From: Aneurinibacillus tyrosinisolvens
GTDB taxonomy: Bacteria; Bacillota; Bacilli; Aneurinibacillales; Aneurinibacillaceae
Direction of reading: 5' to 3'
DNA: 33,539 bases
NCBI RefSeq assembly: GCF_001015055.1
Contig: NZ_BBWZ01000048.1
Coordinates: 1-33,539 of the forward strand
Position 1 is the stretch's first letter; each line of letters starts with the position of its first letter. Of this stretch, positions 15,997 through 23,161 are shown piece after piece. A program made the translations under genes and the position numbers. The notes under the pieces are model-generated. The model had not been told where the DNA came from. It saw only the letters and a program-made list of their open reading frames with translations, and ran no database searches.

Positions 15997-16002
15997 ATGA
16001 AT

Positions 16003-16031
16003 ATTGTAACACAATTCTCATGTATTTTTAA
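16003..16031 (-). promoter_or_regulatory. Probable sulP promoter, extended -10
   Basis: On the minus strand TGTTACAAT gives an extended -10 (TGn-TACAAT, 16011-16003). A weak -35 TTAAAA lies 17 bases upstream (16031-16026). Confidence 0.5.
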
Positions 16032-16137
16032 CCTATAACTTTTTCTATACATGAATTTCTGGTTGTTTAACGGGAATCGTTAGTGCAATAAGATTTCGTT
16101 TCTATCCAAATTTCATAATCTTTGACGTATTACATAA

Positions 16138-16165
16138 AACAGCCAATACACTTTTATTGGCCGTT
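16138..16165. terminator. Hairpin with short U-tract upstream of sulP
   Basis: AACAGCCAAT pairs with ATTGGCCGTT (one mismatch), followed by ATTTTATG on the plus strand. No plus-strand gene ends here, so it may be left over from an older arrangement. Confidence 0.45.
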
Positions 16166-16228
16166 ATTTTATGCATTTAGACAGGTTTTTAGATAACCCA
16201 TTATGAGTTACAATTGGAAATAAATTCA

Positions 16229-16491
16229 AAGGAGTGGTGATATAAAGTATCCAGTTGTTTCCCTTTTATTACTCAGCTTGTTAGTTAGCTGTTCTCAAGT
16301 AGAACCTTCGTTGAATAAAATTAATGGATGGTGCAAAAGCTGTGTGGGAGTATCAGGGTGTTGCAGGACCTAACAATGGAGCGAACGCACATATGCCATC
16401 TAATGTTTCCCTTCCAAAGTCAGGAATTTGGCGATTGGATATCTATATTGGGGACAACTTATTCGGAAACATCATTATTGAAGTAAAATAA
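16229..16491 (+). pseudogene. DUF4871-like lipoprotein, internally deleted
   Basis: Two pieces of one gene are visible. The first, after AAAGGAGTGG, encodes a lipoprotein signal (KYPVVSLLLLSLLVSCSQ, lipobox LVSC) but lacks a start codon. The second, in another frame from 16324, encodes DGAKAVWEYQGVAGPNNGAN followed by AHMPSNVSLPKSGIWRLDIY and a LFGNIIIEVK end. This is the C-terminal pattern I associate with Bacillus DUF4871 proteins. The middle (likely 60 or more residues) is missing. Function of the family is unknown. Confidence 0.65.
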
Positions 16492-16690
16492 ATAATTTTT
16501 TCCATTAAGTTGACCTTTTTGAGATGAAAGAGTCATTTAACAAATAAATCATTCTTTCTTTTGCCTGCATGTCCAGATGATAATCAAATTGGGCAGATAG
16601 AGTTAGGGTTTTACTGCACTAACGAGAATAGTGAAAAAAATGATAATATTATACTTGTGATATTATTCCTTTGTTTTGGGGGTGTTCGAA

Positions 16691-16888
16691 ATGAATAAAA
16701 AGGCAAAGGTGATGATTGGATTACTCAGTTGCGTTATTATCTGTCTTTTTGGGATATATCGTTTAATGACTGAAGCTTCTTCCTCTAATTCGTTGTTTGT
16801 CCCTTTACTATTTGCTGTTACAGGGTTTATCGGACTAATCGCAAATACAAATTGTTGGTTTAAGAATGTAACAAAAAGTAAAAATTGA
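16691..16888 (+). CDS. Small membrane protein, 65 aa, two spans
   Basis: The ATG at 16691 follows TGGGGGTG. The product has a short basic N-terminus (MNKKAK), a first span (VMIGLLSCVIICLFGIY), a polar loop (TEASSSN) and a second span (FVPLLFAVTGFIGLIA), then a basic tail. This is a DUF-type small Bacillus membrane protein of unknown function. A terminator follows at 16938. It lies within the putative cassette. Confidence 0.7.
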   Translation: MNKKAKVMIGLLSCVIICLFGIYRLMTEASSSNSLFVPLLFAVTGFIGLIANTNCWFKNVTKSKN

Positions 16889-16937
16889 AAAGCACTTTTC
16901 ACGCAACTAACGGAGGCCCAGAGTTCAATAACATGAA

Positions 16938-16964
16938 AAAGGCTTCCAAACAAAGGAAGCCTTT
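16938..16964. terminator. Terminator after the 65-aa gene
   Basis: AAAGGCTTCC pairs with GGAAGCCTTT (10 bp, 7-base loop). Bidirectional in form. Confidence 0.8.
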
Positions 16965-17130
16965 ATGTGGAATAACCCAAAATTTAATGAAAACAAGATT
17001 TCGACGGAATTATAAATGATTCTATTCGGAAAAATACGTAACCCTTTTGTTTGTTTCTCCTTCAACATTAGGAACAGTAAGATATATCACCAGTGATCAG
17101 GACTCTTTCCTCAGATGGCAGAACCTTGTG

Positions 17131-17694
17131 TTACTCACTTGTGGACGTCGGAAATAAAACGTTATTATCCCTTATGATTGACCCCTTTACATCCTTTATC
17201 TTAGTAGTATCGGTAATTGGTATGGAATCAACAGCTCCATCTGCTTTGACGATATAGACATTTATGGTATCCCCTGTTCGATTATAACCCACTTCATGAC
17301 CAAAATTTTCCACTACAAAGCGAAGAGGTATATATGTCCGTCCGTTTAACGCGATGGCATTAGAATCTAATTGAACGTTTTTCCCATTCACAACTGCGAT
17401 ATTACTATCTAATGTCAAAGACATGGTTGTTTTATATTGTATGGTAACTTTTCGATTGATTGCATCCCAATTCACGGCATAACCGAGATTCTCTGAAATG
17501 ATGCGGATAGGAACCATGGTTCTATTATGTAGCAGCAGGGGTTTAGCATCGGTAAAAGAAATGGGAGCATTGTTAACATACACGTTAATTTGGTGGGTAG
17601 CTGCCCTACCATCTTCCGTTTGTACTAAAATGGTCATGATTGTGAAAGCAACTAATAAAAACGGTCGTATCCACTTTTGAACATACTGTTGCAT
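17131..17694 (-). CDS. Secreted protein with copper amine oxidase-like N-terminal (stalk) domain
   Basis: This 187-residue exported protein has a signal peptide with a basic start (MQQYVQKWIRP), hydrophobic core LLVAFTIMTILV and probable cleavage near GRAA. The body is the stalk/copper amine oxidase N-terminal-like domain common in Bacillales surface proteins: a VYVNNAPISFTDAKPLLLHN strand pair, TMVPIRIISENLGYAVNWD, and a second half-repeat GRTYIPLRFVVENFGHEVGY. It carries no catalytic oxidase part. The ATG at 17694 has AGAGGAGG 7 bases upstream. The frame to 17739 lacks support. The role is probably wall- or matrix-associated. It is a single gene inside the putative cassette. Confidence 0.85.
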   Translation of the reverse strand: MQQYVQKWIRPFLLVAFTIMTILVQTEDGRAATHQINVYVNNAPISFTDAKPLLLHNRTMVPIRIISENLGYAVNWDAINRKVTIQYKTTMSLTLDSNIAVVNGKNVQLDSNAIALNGRTYIPLRFVVENFGHEVGYNRTGDTINVYIVKADGAVDSIPITDTTKIKDVKGSIIRDNNVLFPTSTSE

Positions 17695-17898
17695 CTGTGA
17701 ACCTCCTCTGTCAATGTTTATCCATGTAAATTGTACCATAGCGAGAAGAAATGATAACCAATGTTTCGGACTGTATATTAATTGCTGAGCTATAGGAATC
17801 GAATATTAAATAACGCTGCTTTGGTAGCTTTTTTTATTTTTTATGTTAATGTGCAGAAGTCCTCAACAAAATAAAGACAAGCTTACTTTGCAGTAAAC

Positions 17899-18222
17899 TT
17901 ATCGATTTTCCCACTTAACATTGTAATTTACTACACTCATTTCGGGTAACTTGAAGGTCATTGTTTCGTTGGGATAAGGAGGATTATACGCTCCATTAAA
18001 TGTAGTAATACGTATGGTAACGGTATTAAGATGTAATGGAGTGTGGATCGGGCCTTTTTACTTCTAAAAATTCTTCTTTACTACGATACCATAAGCGCCC
18101 AGTTCCATATTTATGAACTGCATCGCTAATATGATCAAGCATGGATTCACCCATAAAATAATTTTGAGTGTTGTTTACCCCTTTAACAAGCGATTTACCG
18201 AAGCACCATTTATTTCACTAAC
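17899..18222 (-). pseudogene. Frameshifted remnant with DUF3888-like C-terminus
   Basis: Two minus-strand frames join into one protein. The first (about 18222-18030) encodes FGKSLVKGVNNTQNYFMGES and a HKYGTGRLWYRSKEEFLEVK block. The second (about 18025-17899) encodes TVTIRITTFNGAYNPPYPNE, TMTFKLPEM and VNYNVKWENR before TAA. The TFxGAxNPPYxxETxTF pattern is what I know from DUF3888 proteins, small secreted Bacillus proteins of unknown role. A one-base shift near 18025 breaks it, and no start codon or signal peptide remains. Confidence 0.6.
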
Positions 18223-18242
18223 AGGAATCGTTAGTTCAATTA

Positions 18243-18267
18243 ACCGCTCATAATAAGAGCGGTTTTT
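18243..18267 (+). terminator. Terminator-like hairpin near the right end of the cassette
   Basis: ACCGCTC pairs with GAGCGGT, followed by TTTTGC on the plus strand. No plus-strand gene precedes it. It is probably a relic inside the cassette. Confidence 0.55.
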
Positions 18268-18276
18268 GCTTCAGCT

Positions 18277-18305
18277 AAAAATCAACAAAAAACGATAACA
18301 GAGCC
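18277..18305 (-). repeat. Right inverted repeat of the cassette
   Basis: Read on the minus strand from 18305: GGCTCTGTTA, nine bases, then GTTGATTTTT. Mirror of 13709-13737. Confidence 0.65.
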
Positions 18306-18313
18306 AAAATCTT
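18306..18313. repeat. 8-bp direct repeat AAAATCTT, right copy
   Basis: Identical to 13701-13708 and directly outside the right inverted repeat. It abuts the U-tract of the PBP terminator. Confidence 0.7.
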
Positions 18314-18314
18314 A

Positions 18315-18354
18315 AAAGAAAAACAAGCCTGTAGAATCACTTCTAAGGCTCGTT
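18315..18354 (-). terminator. Terminator of the PBP gene
   Basis: Minus strand: AACGAGCCT pairs with AGGCTTGTT (one G-T pair), followed by TTTCTTTTAAG. It lies 26 bases past the PBP stop. Confidence 0.8.
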
Positions 18355-18379
18355 TCACTTATTTAATAGCGAAATGTTG

Positions 18380-20509
18380 CTATTCACCTTCTTCTGTACT
18401 TTTAGGATGTAAAGTAACCGTTAATCCAGCTCCCTTCTTCACAATTTTTCCGCTGCTTATATTTTGTTTAGTTACAAAACCTTCTCCCTCAGCAGAAACC
18501 TTTATGTCGAGCAAGGAGGCGATACCTAACACACTTTTGAGCGTTTTACCTGTTAAATCAGGCATTTTACAGCCAATGTTAGAAGTGAGAAGATAAACTG
18601 AATTTCCCTTCATTAAATGTGTCCCCGGCTTAGGATATTGATTCAGCACCTTCTTACCCTCACCTAAAATTTGAGGAGACAGACCAGCTTGTATAGACAG
18701 TTTTTTTGCTTGGGTTGCGTCTACCCCATAAAGTTTAGGAGTCAAGAGAAAAGTATCCGGCGAGTCTTTTATAATTTCCTTTGTGCTAATAGGTACCACG
18801 TGCAAATAACGTAAAGTTTGTTCCATTACTGACTTAAAAATGGACGAAGAGATAATCTTCCCTCCCACCGAAGGTTCGTCCACAACAACATAGACCAGAA
18901 CTTTAGGCCGATCCTTAGGGGCAAATCCAATAAAGGAGCTAATATATTTATTGGCTGCATAACGACCGTTCTTATATTTTTGCGCTGTCCCTGTTTTACC
19001 CGCGACTTCATAATTAGGAAGTGCGAATTGCTGTCCGGTTCCACTTTTTTCATTAACAACAGCAGATAATAAATCACGTACCTGTTTGGTTGTATCTTTT
19101 GACACAACCCTGCGAACGATTTGTGGATGCTTTTCTTTGACAATCGTATTCGTTTTAGGCTTAATTATTTCTTTTATTACGTAGGGTTTCATAAGGATAC
19201 CCCCATTTGCTATGGCACCAACCGCAGCTGCTTGCTGAATTGGTGTAACGGATATCCCCTGCCCAAAGGTAATGGAAGCAACATCACGTGGATAATACTT
19301 TCGATAAGGATCGAATGATCCTTTCTCTTCTCCGGGAAGTTCGATCCCAGTTTTCTTACCAAACCCAAAATCCTGGAGATATGAGAATAATTTTGCTTCC
19401 CCAAGTTTGTCGTACCCCAAGAGGACGAATGCTACGTTACTCGAACGCTTTACGCCTTCTCTAAACGTAATATACCCCCATCCTCGCCCCTCATTATGAT
19501 CTCGAATAGGGGGGCCTTTAACTCCTCTATATATACCAGATAAGTACTTTTCGTTAGCATTAAACTTTTTCTCCTCAATTGCGGCAGCTAATGTAGCAAT
19601 TTTAAACGTTGATCCTGGCTCAAAGTTCATCCCAACAGCCAAATTTGTAAAGTTCTTTATACCAGTAGGTGTATTGGGATTAAAAGAAGGGCGATTGCCA
19701 ATTGCAAGGACTTCACCTGTATTAGGATTCGTAACAATTACACTTACGGCGTGGGCCGTATACTTTGCAAGACTTTCGTTTAAAGCATTTTCAACATAAC
19801 TTTGTATCTGACTGTCGATTGTTAATTTTATAGTATCACCATCTACAGCAGGTTTATATGATTCTATTCCATCTGGGAGTGGCTTACCGTGCTTATCCGT
19901 ACGTAGGACAAACTTCCCTTCCTTTCCTCTCAGCAGTTTGTCTTGAGTTAGCTCTATCCCCATTTGGGCTTTCCCATCCAAGTTTACGAAACCAAGTAAA
20001 TCCGAAACAAAAGTACCATTAGGATATAGACGCCGGGTATCAGGATACACTCCAACCCCTGGTAATTTCAATGCCATAATCTTATCGGCTACCTCTTTTG
20101 AAATTTTCCATCCTCCAGGACGCAACTCGACTTGCTTTGCATTCCTTTGTAATCTCGTAATTAAATCAGATACAGGCATATGTAACACTGGAGCCAACTT
20201 TGCTGCCGTTTCCGTAACATCATGTACATAATTATCATTTCTGCTATCTTGTTGGTAGGGCTTCAACCGGGCAACAACCGTGAAAGCTTTCATATTGTAA
20301 GCTAACCGATTTCCGTTTCGATCAATAATGGTTCCACGGTTAGGATAAATAACGCTGCTTTTTTCCCATGTATCTTTTGCTTTTACTAGATAATCTGTTT
20401 TCATAACTTGAATCCACCATAGCTTGCTAATGAGTAACAAAAAACAACCTGTAAAAATCAAAGCAAGGAGTAAAGTTCTTGTACTAACCTTTTTTTTCAA
20501 TAGTTTCAA
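18380..20509 (-). CDS. Class B PBP (PBP2B/SpoVD-like transpeptidase) with PASTA domains
   Basis: This 709-residue membrane-anchored transpeptidase cross-links septal or spore peptidoglycan. It has one N-terminal membrane span (about residues 11-32), the PBP dimerisation domain (starting NRGTIIDRNGNRLAYN) and the penicillin-binding domain. The catalytic motifs are S300-T-F-K303 in EPGSTFK, S356-S-N358 and K505-T-G507. Two PASTA-like repeats follow from about 585 to the end (KLYGVDATQAKKLSIQAG; MPDLTGKTLKSVLGIASLL). The start is TTG at 20509 just after GGAGGAG, with a second TTG three codons on as an alternative. It stands alone, outside a division/cell-wall cluster, so it may be an accessory copy or one devoted to sporulation. 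A PASTA-free relative at 495-953 is destroyed. Confidence 0.9.
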   Translation of the reverse strand: MKLLKKKVSTRTLLLALIFTGCFLLLISKLWWIQVMKTDYLVKAKDTWEKSSVIYPNRGTIIDRNGNRLAYNMKAFTVVARLKPYQQDSRNDNYVHDVTETAAKLAPVLHMPVSDLITRLQRNAKQVELRPGGWKISKEVADKIMALKLPGVGVYPDTRRLYPNGTFVSDLLGFVNLDGKAQMGIELTQDKLLRGKEGKFVLRTDKHGKPLPDGIESYKPAVDGDTIKLTIDSQIQSYVENALNESLAKYTAHAVSVIVTNPNTGEVLAIGNRPSFNPNTPTGIKNFTNLAVGMNFEPGSTFKIATLAAAIEEKKFNANEKYLSGIYRGVKGPPIRDHNEGRGWGYITFREGVKRSSNVAFVLLGYDKLGEAKLFSYLQDFGFGKKTGIELPGEEKGSFDPYRKYYPRDVASITFGQGISVTPIQQAAAVGAIANGGILMKPYVIKEIIKPKTNTIVKEKHPQIVRRVVSKDTTKQVRDLLSAVVNEKSGTGQQFALPNYEVAGKTGTAQKYKNGRYAANKYISSFIGFAPKDRPKVLVYVVVDEPSVGGKIISSSIFKSVMEQTLRYLHVVPISTKEIIKDSPDTFLLTPKLYGVDATQAKKLSIQAGLSPQILGEGKKVLNQYPKPGTHLMKGNSVYLLTSNIGCKMPDLTGKTLKSVLGIASLLDIKVSAEGEGFVTKQNISSGKIVKKGAGLTVTLHPKSTEEGE

Positions 20510-20778
20510 CTCTCCTCCACAAATGAATCTATTTCACATCATTCATTTTTTGCCTAATTTGATCCTACTTTTAATTCAAAAAGGCCCAAAATCGCCAAAA
20601 CGATAATGAGCCAGTGCGAGGGGAACTCGCGGATTTATTGTAACATATTATTTATATGTGTAGGTCGGAATTAGAACCAATTGAGAATAAAGTTCCAGTA
20701 TAGAGGACTGAACATGAAGTACTGAAGAGAGTACAAATCAATCGATCCTGTTTCTACTCTTCTATTCTTATTCGTCCG

Positions 20779-21291
20779 CTATTTGTTAATCCGTTTTGTC
20801 CAAAAACCACCCTGGAAAAACTTCGGTTCATAGGAGACAATAAATGCCTTTGGTGCTAGATTTTCGATCGTTTCGTATAGCTTTCTCTCGTTTTTCCTTT
20901 TGGCAAGTACATTGATGACAAGGCGGTATCCGTCTTTCCCACTTGCTTCCCAGCTGGTTACGCCATAGCCTTTCTCACGCAGCACTATGCTGATATCATT
21001 CTGTGTGGAATCAAGTACAATTTGAACCGTCACATAGCCAAGTGCCAGTATCTCTTCAATCTTACTACCCACATACACACCGGTACCCCAACCAATACAA
21101 TAAGTAGCCAGGTTAAGCGGATTATCTAAACTATCCAATACGAGTGAAAGTCCCATCAAATAAACAAAAACCTCTACTGTACTAACCAATGAGGCTAATA
21201 ATTTCTGTCCCTTCATCACCATAATCATGCGAATTGTAAAAAATGATACATAAATAATGTTGATAATAAAAATGATAAGTAACTGTTTCAC
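20779..21291 (-). CDS. UPF0316/DUF2179 (YebE-like) membrane protein
   Basis: This 170-residue protein has an N-terminal membrane part with about three spans (IIFIINIIYVSFFTIRMIMV, STVEVFVYLMGLSLVLD, and the LATYCIGWGTGVYVGSKIEE segment) and a C-terminal DUF2179 domain (VTVQIVLDSTQNDISIVLRE, GYGVTSWEASGKDGYRLVIN). Similar proteins occur across Firmicutes, and their function is unknown. The GTG at 21291 has AGGAG 7-8 bases upstream. It is separate from the NAGGN operon by about 108 bases and lies downstream of it on the same strand, so read-through is possible. Confidence 0.85.
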   Translation of the reverse strand: MKQLLIIFIINIIYVSFFTIRMIMVMKGQKLLASLVSTVEVFVYLMGLSLVLDSLDNPLNLATYCIGWGTGVYVGSKIEEILALGYVTVQIVLDSTQNDISIVLREKGYGVTSWEASGKDGYRLVINVLAKRKNERKLYETIENLAPKAFIVSYEPKFFQGGFWTKRINK

Positions 21292-21399
21292 TATTTTATC
21301 TCCTAACCTGTTTAATGGACGTTAACTCTTTTATGTGTCTATGTTGAATCAAACATAACATCAATGAAGAAAAAAAGATAATTGAATGTAAGAAAGCAG

Positions 21400-22350
21400 C
21401 TAACCCAGAGTGATTAGCTGCTTTCCATTTTTATTTTTTTTCGGAAATAGAAAATCAATAAATCGCTCTGCTGTAGGCTGAGGCTCATGATTGGCGAGAC
21501 CCGGGCGTTCATTTGCTTCAATGATGACATACTCTTCCCCTGCGAAATCGGGCACAAGAAAATCAAGCCCTACAACTGGGATATTCAATGCACGGCTCGC
21601 TTCTTCCGCTATCTTCCGCAAAAATGGAGAAACTTCATCCGTAACATCTGTAATGGTTCCTCCAGTATGATAATTAGCCGTTTTACATACCTGCAGCGTT
21701 TGGCCATCTGTCAGAATATCATGCCATTCCAGTTCTTGCCTACGAATGAGGCGTTCCGTTTCCATCGTTATGGGAATTTGAGACTCCCCATTTGTTTTTT
21801 TAACAAGATGTGCATTTTTTCGTTCAATAAGTTGACGAATGCTATCTTTTCCATTTCCCATAATAAAAGCAGGCTTGCGCTCAATCGCAGCTACAAATTC
21901 ATAATCAATAACAATAATTCGTATGTCACGTCCTTGTACGAATTCTTCCAAAATTATATGGTGACTGTGCCGAAGTGCGGTTTCTACCCCCTGCTTTACT
22001 TCTTCTTCCGTGCGAAGGTCAACCGTAATTCCACGTCCCTGCTCACCACTGGCCGGTTTAACAACAACACTGCTCCATTCCTTTATACAGTTCAATGCCT
22101 GATTCATATCTTTGTAGATAATCTGCCTGGGAACTCGCAATCCTGCTTTGTGCAGGATGCGGTGAGTAAGCGATTTATCATCACAAATGGTCATTGCCGT
22201 TGCACAGGTCTTTTCTGTCAAAGACTCTCGGCACAATACAGATTCGCTGCCGTAACACAATCTGTATAAACCGGCTTCTTCGTCGACTACCTCAACCTGA
22301 ATGCCCCGAGCTAAGGCCTCATCTATTAAAATTTGCGCATAGATGTTCAT
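21400..22350 (-). CDS. ATP-grasp ligase of N-acetylglutaminylglutamine (NAGGN) synthesis
   Basis: This 316-residue ATP-grasp enzyme matches the C-terminal half of N-acetylglutaminylglutamine synthetase (ngg, TIGR03103-type). It would join a second glutamine to N-acetylglutamine at the expense of ATP. ATP-grasp features are VVVKPASGEQGRGITVDL, HHIILEEFVQGRDIRIIVID and the metal-binding end GLDFLVPDF ... YVIIEANERPGLANHEPQP. The ATG at 22350 overlaps the acetyltransferase stop by four bases (ATGA), behind AGGAGG. In the Pseudomonas enzyme known to me this domain is fused behind the acetyltransferase. Here the two are separate. It could be mistaken for a cyanophycin- or glutathione-synthetase relative, but the operon settles the call. 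Confidence 0.82.
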   Translation of the reverse strand: MNIYAQILIDEALARGIQVEVVDEEAGLYRLCYGSESVLCRESLTEKTCATAMTICDDKSLTHRILHKAGLRVPRQIIYKDMNQALNCIKEWSSVVVKPASGEQGRGITVDLRTEEEVKQGVETALRHSHHIILEEFVQGRDIRIIVIDYEFVAAIERKPAFIMGNGKDSIRQLIERKNAHLVKKTNGESQIPITMETERLIRRQELEWHDILTDGQTLQVCKTANYHTGGTITDVTDEVSPFLRKIAEEASRALNIPVVGLDFLVPDFAGEEYVIIEANERPGLANHEPQPTAERFIDFLFPKKNKNGKQLITLG

Positions 22351-23159
22351 GGCTGCGGTCCTCCTGTATAAAAGACTTCATTAATATGATTTTTTCTTTT
22401 AATGGAATATACCGGAATTTGTTCGAAACCAAGCGCTTTGTACAAGGCAATCGCTTTTTTATTATCGTACAGCACAGATAAATCGAGATAGCTTCTCCCT
22501 CTTGTAAGATAGTATTCGGCTACCGCACGCACAAGGGCACGCCCAACGCCTCTCGTACGCCGCTCAGGATCTACCGCTAACGCCCAAAAGCTCGCTCCAT
22601 TTTCCGGGTCATTAAAAGCAGCTTTATGGTCGATGCCGGTAATGGTACCGATAATCTCCCCATCCTCTGAACATTCCGCTACAAAATAATTGAAAATAGG
22701 GGTGAATTGGTTTTGTATCATAATGTCTGGATTCGCTTCAACAAGTCTGCACTTGCGATAGATTTCATTTACACGCTGCACGTCTTTTTGATTGATCATT
22801 CGAATATGAAAGCCGCCATGCCGGCGTTTGGGCATACGGTATTTATACAGCCATAACCTGAGTGTCAATGAGGGGTCTACAAATAAAAGGTCCGGCGCTT
22901 TTGCAAGCAGAACATGATGATTTTGTACATAAATCGCTAAATCACGCTGGCCTGATTCCTCTTGTAGAAAAAGCTGAATCAACTTATCATGGTCTTCAAA
23001 CGTCTGGCCAAAAGCCAATCGCCCCCACCCACAATGAATCATTACCTCTTCATTCATTCCTTCTTTTTTTATACCCGGTATATTCTTTCCCCAGCTTTGT
23101 AGAGAGGGTGTTGTCAGCCTTTCCAATCGAAACCGTTTTCTCTCCTCACTGTATTGCAT
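22347..23159 (-). CDS. GNAT acetyltransferase of NAGGN synthesis
   Basis: This ~270-residue protein matches the N-terminal half of NAGGN synthetase and would acetylate the first glutamine. The first ~110 residues are the domain special to this system (IHCGWGRLAFGQTFEDHDKL, DLLFVDPSLTLRLWLYKYRM). The GNAT domain follows: FHIRMINQKDVQRVNEIY, FWALAVDPERRTRGVGRALV with the RxxGxG acetyl-CoA loop, and DLSVLYDNKKAIALYKALGF. I prefer the ATG at 23159, two bases after the amidotransferase stop and behind GGGGTG. An ATG at 23186 would overlap that gene. The product and the ATP-grasp protein together have about the length of the fused enzyme. Confidence 0.82.
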   Translation of the reverse strand: MQYSEERKRFRLERLTTPSLQSWGKNIPGIKKEGMNEEVMIHCGWGRLAFGQTFEDHDKLIQLFLQEESGQRDLAIYVQNHHVLLAKAPDLLFVDPSLTLRLWLYKYRMPKRRHGGFHIRMINQKDVQRVNEIYRKCRLVEANPDIMIQNQFTPIFNYFVAECSEDGEIIGTITGIDHKAAFNDPENGASFWALAVDPERRTRGVGRALVRAVAEYYLTRGRSYLDLSVLYDNKKAIALYKALGFEQIPVYSIKRKNHINEVFYTGGPQP

Positions 23160-23161
23160 AG

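Larger units (their letters stand above)
13709..18305. mobile_element. Putative transposase-less mobile cassette (4.6 kb) with inverted ends and 8-bp target duplication
   Basis: The left end (13709) reads GGCTCTGTTA, nine variable bases, GTTGATTTTT. The right end read inward from 18305 has the same two 10-base blocks with the same nine-base spacing, so about 24 of 29 bases agree. Both ends are flanked outside by AAAATCTT. GG(C/T)TCTG ends and 8-bp duplications occur in the IS6, ISL3 and IS1595 families. No transposase gene is visible inside. The content is a 56-aa protein, a SulP anion transporter, a DUF4871-like relic, a 65-aa membrane protein, a stalk-domain protein and a DUF3888-like relic. 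It may be a cassette moved in trans, a composite left by two solo ends, or an old element that lost its transposase. Confidence 0.6.

Noticed and set aside
15868..16014. N-terminal extension of SulP to 16014
   Set aside because: It reads through the leader hairpins from a TTG inside the promoter, and no such extension is known in the family.
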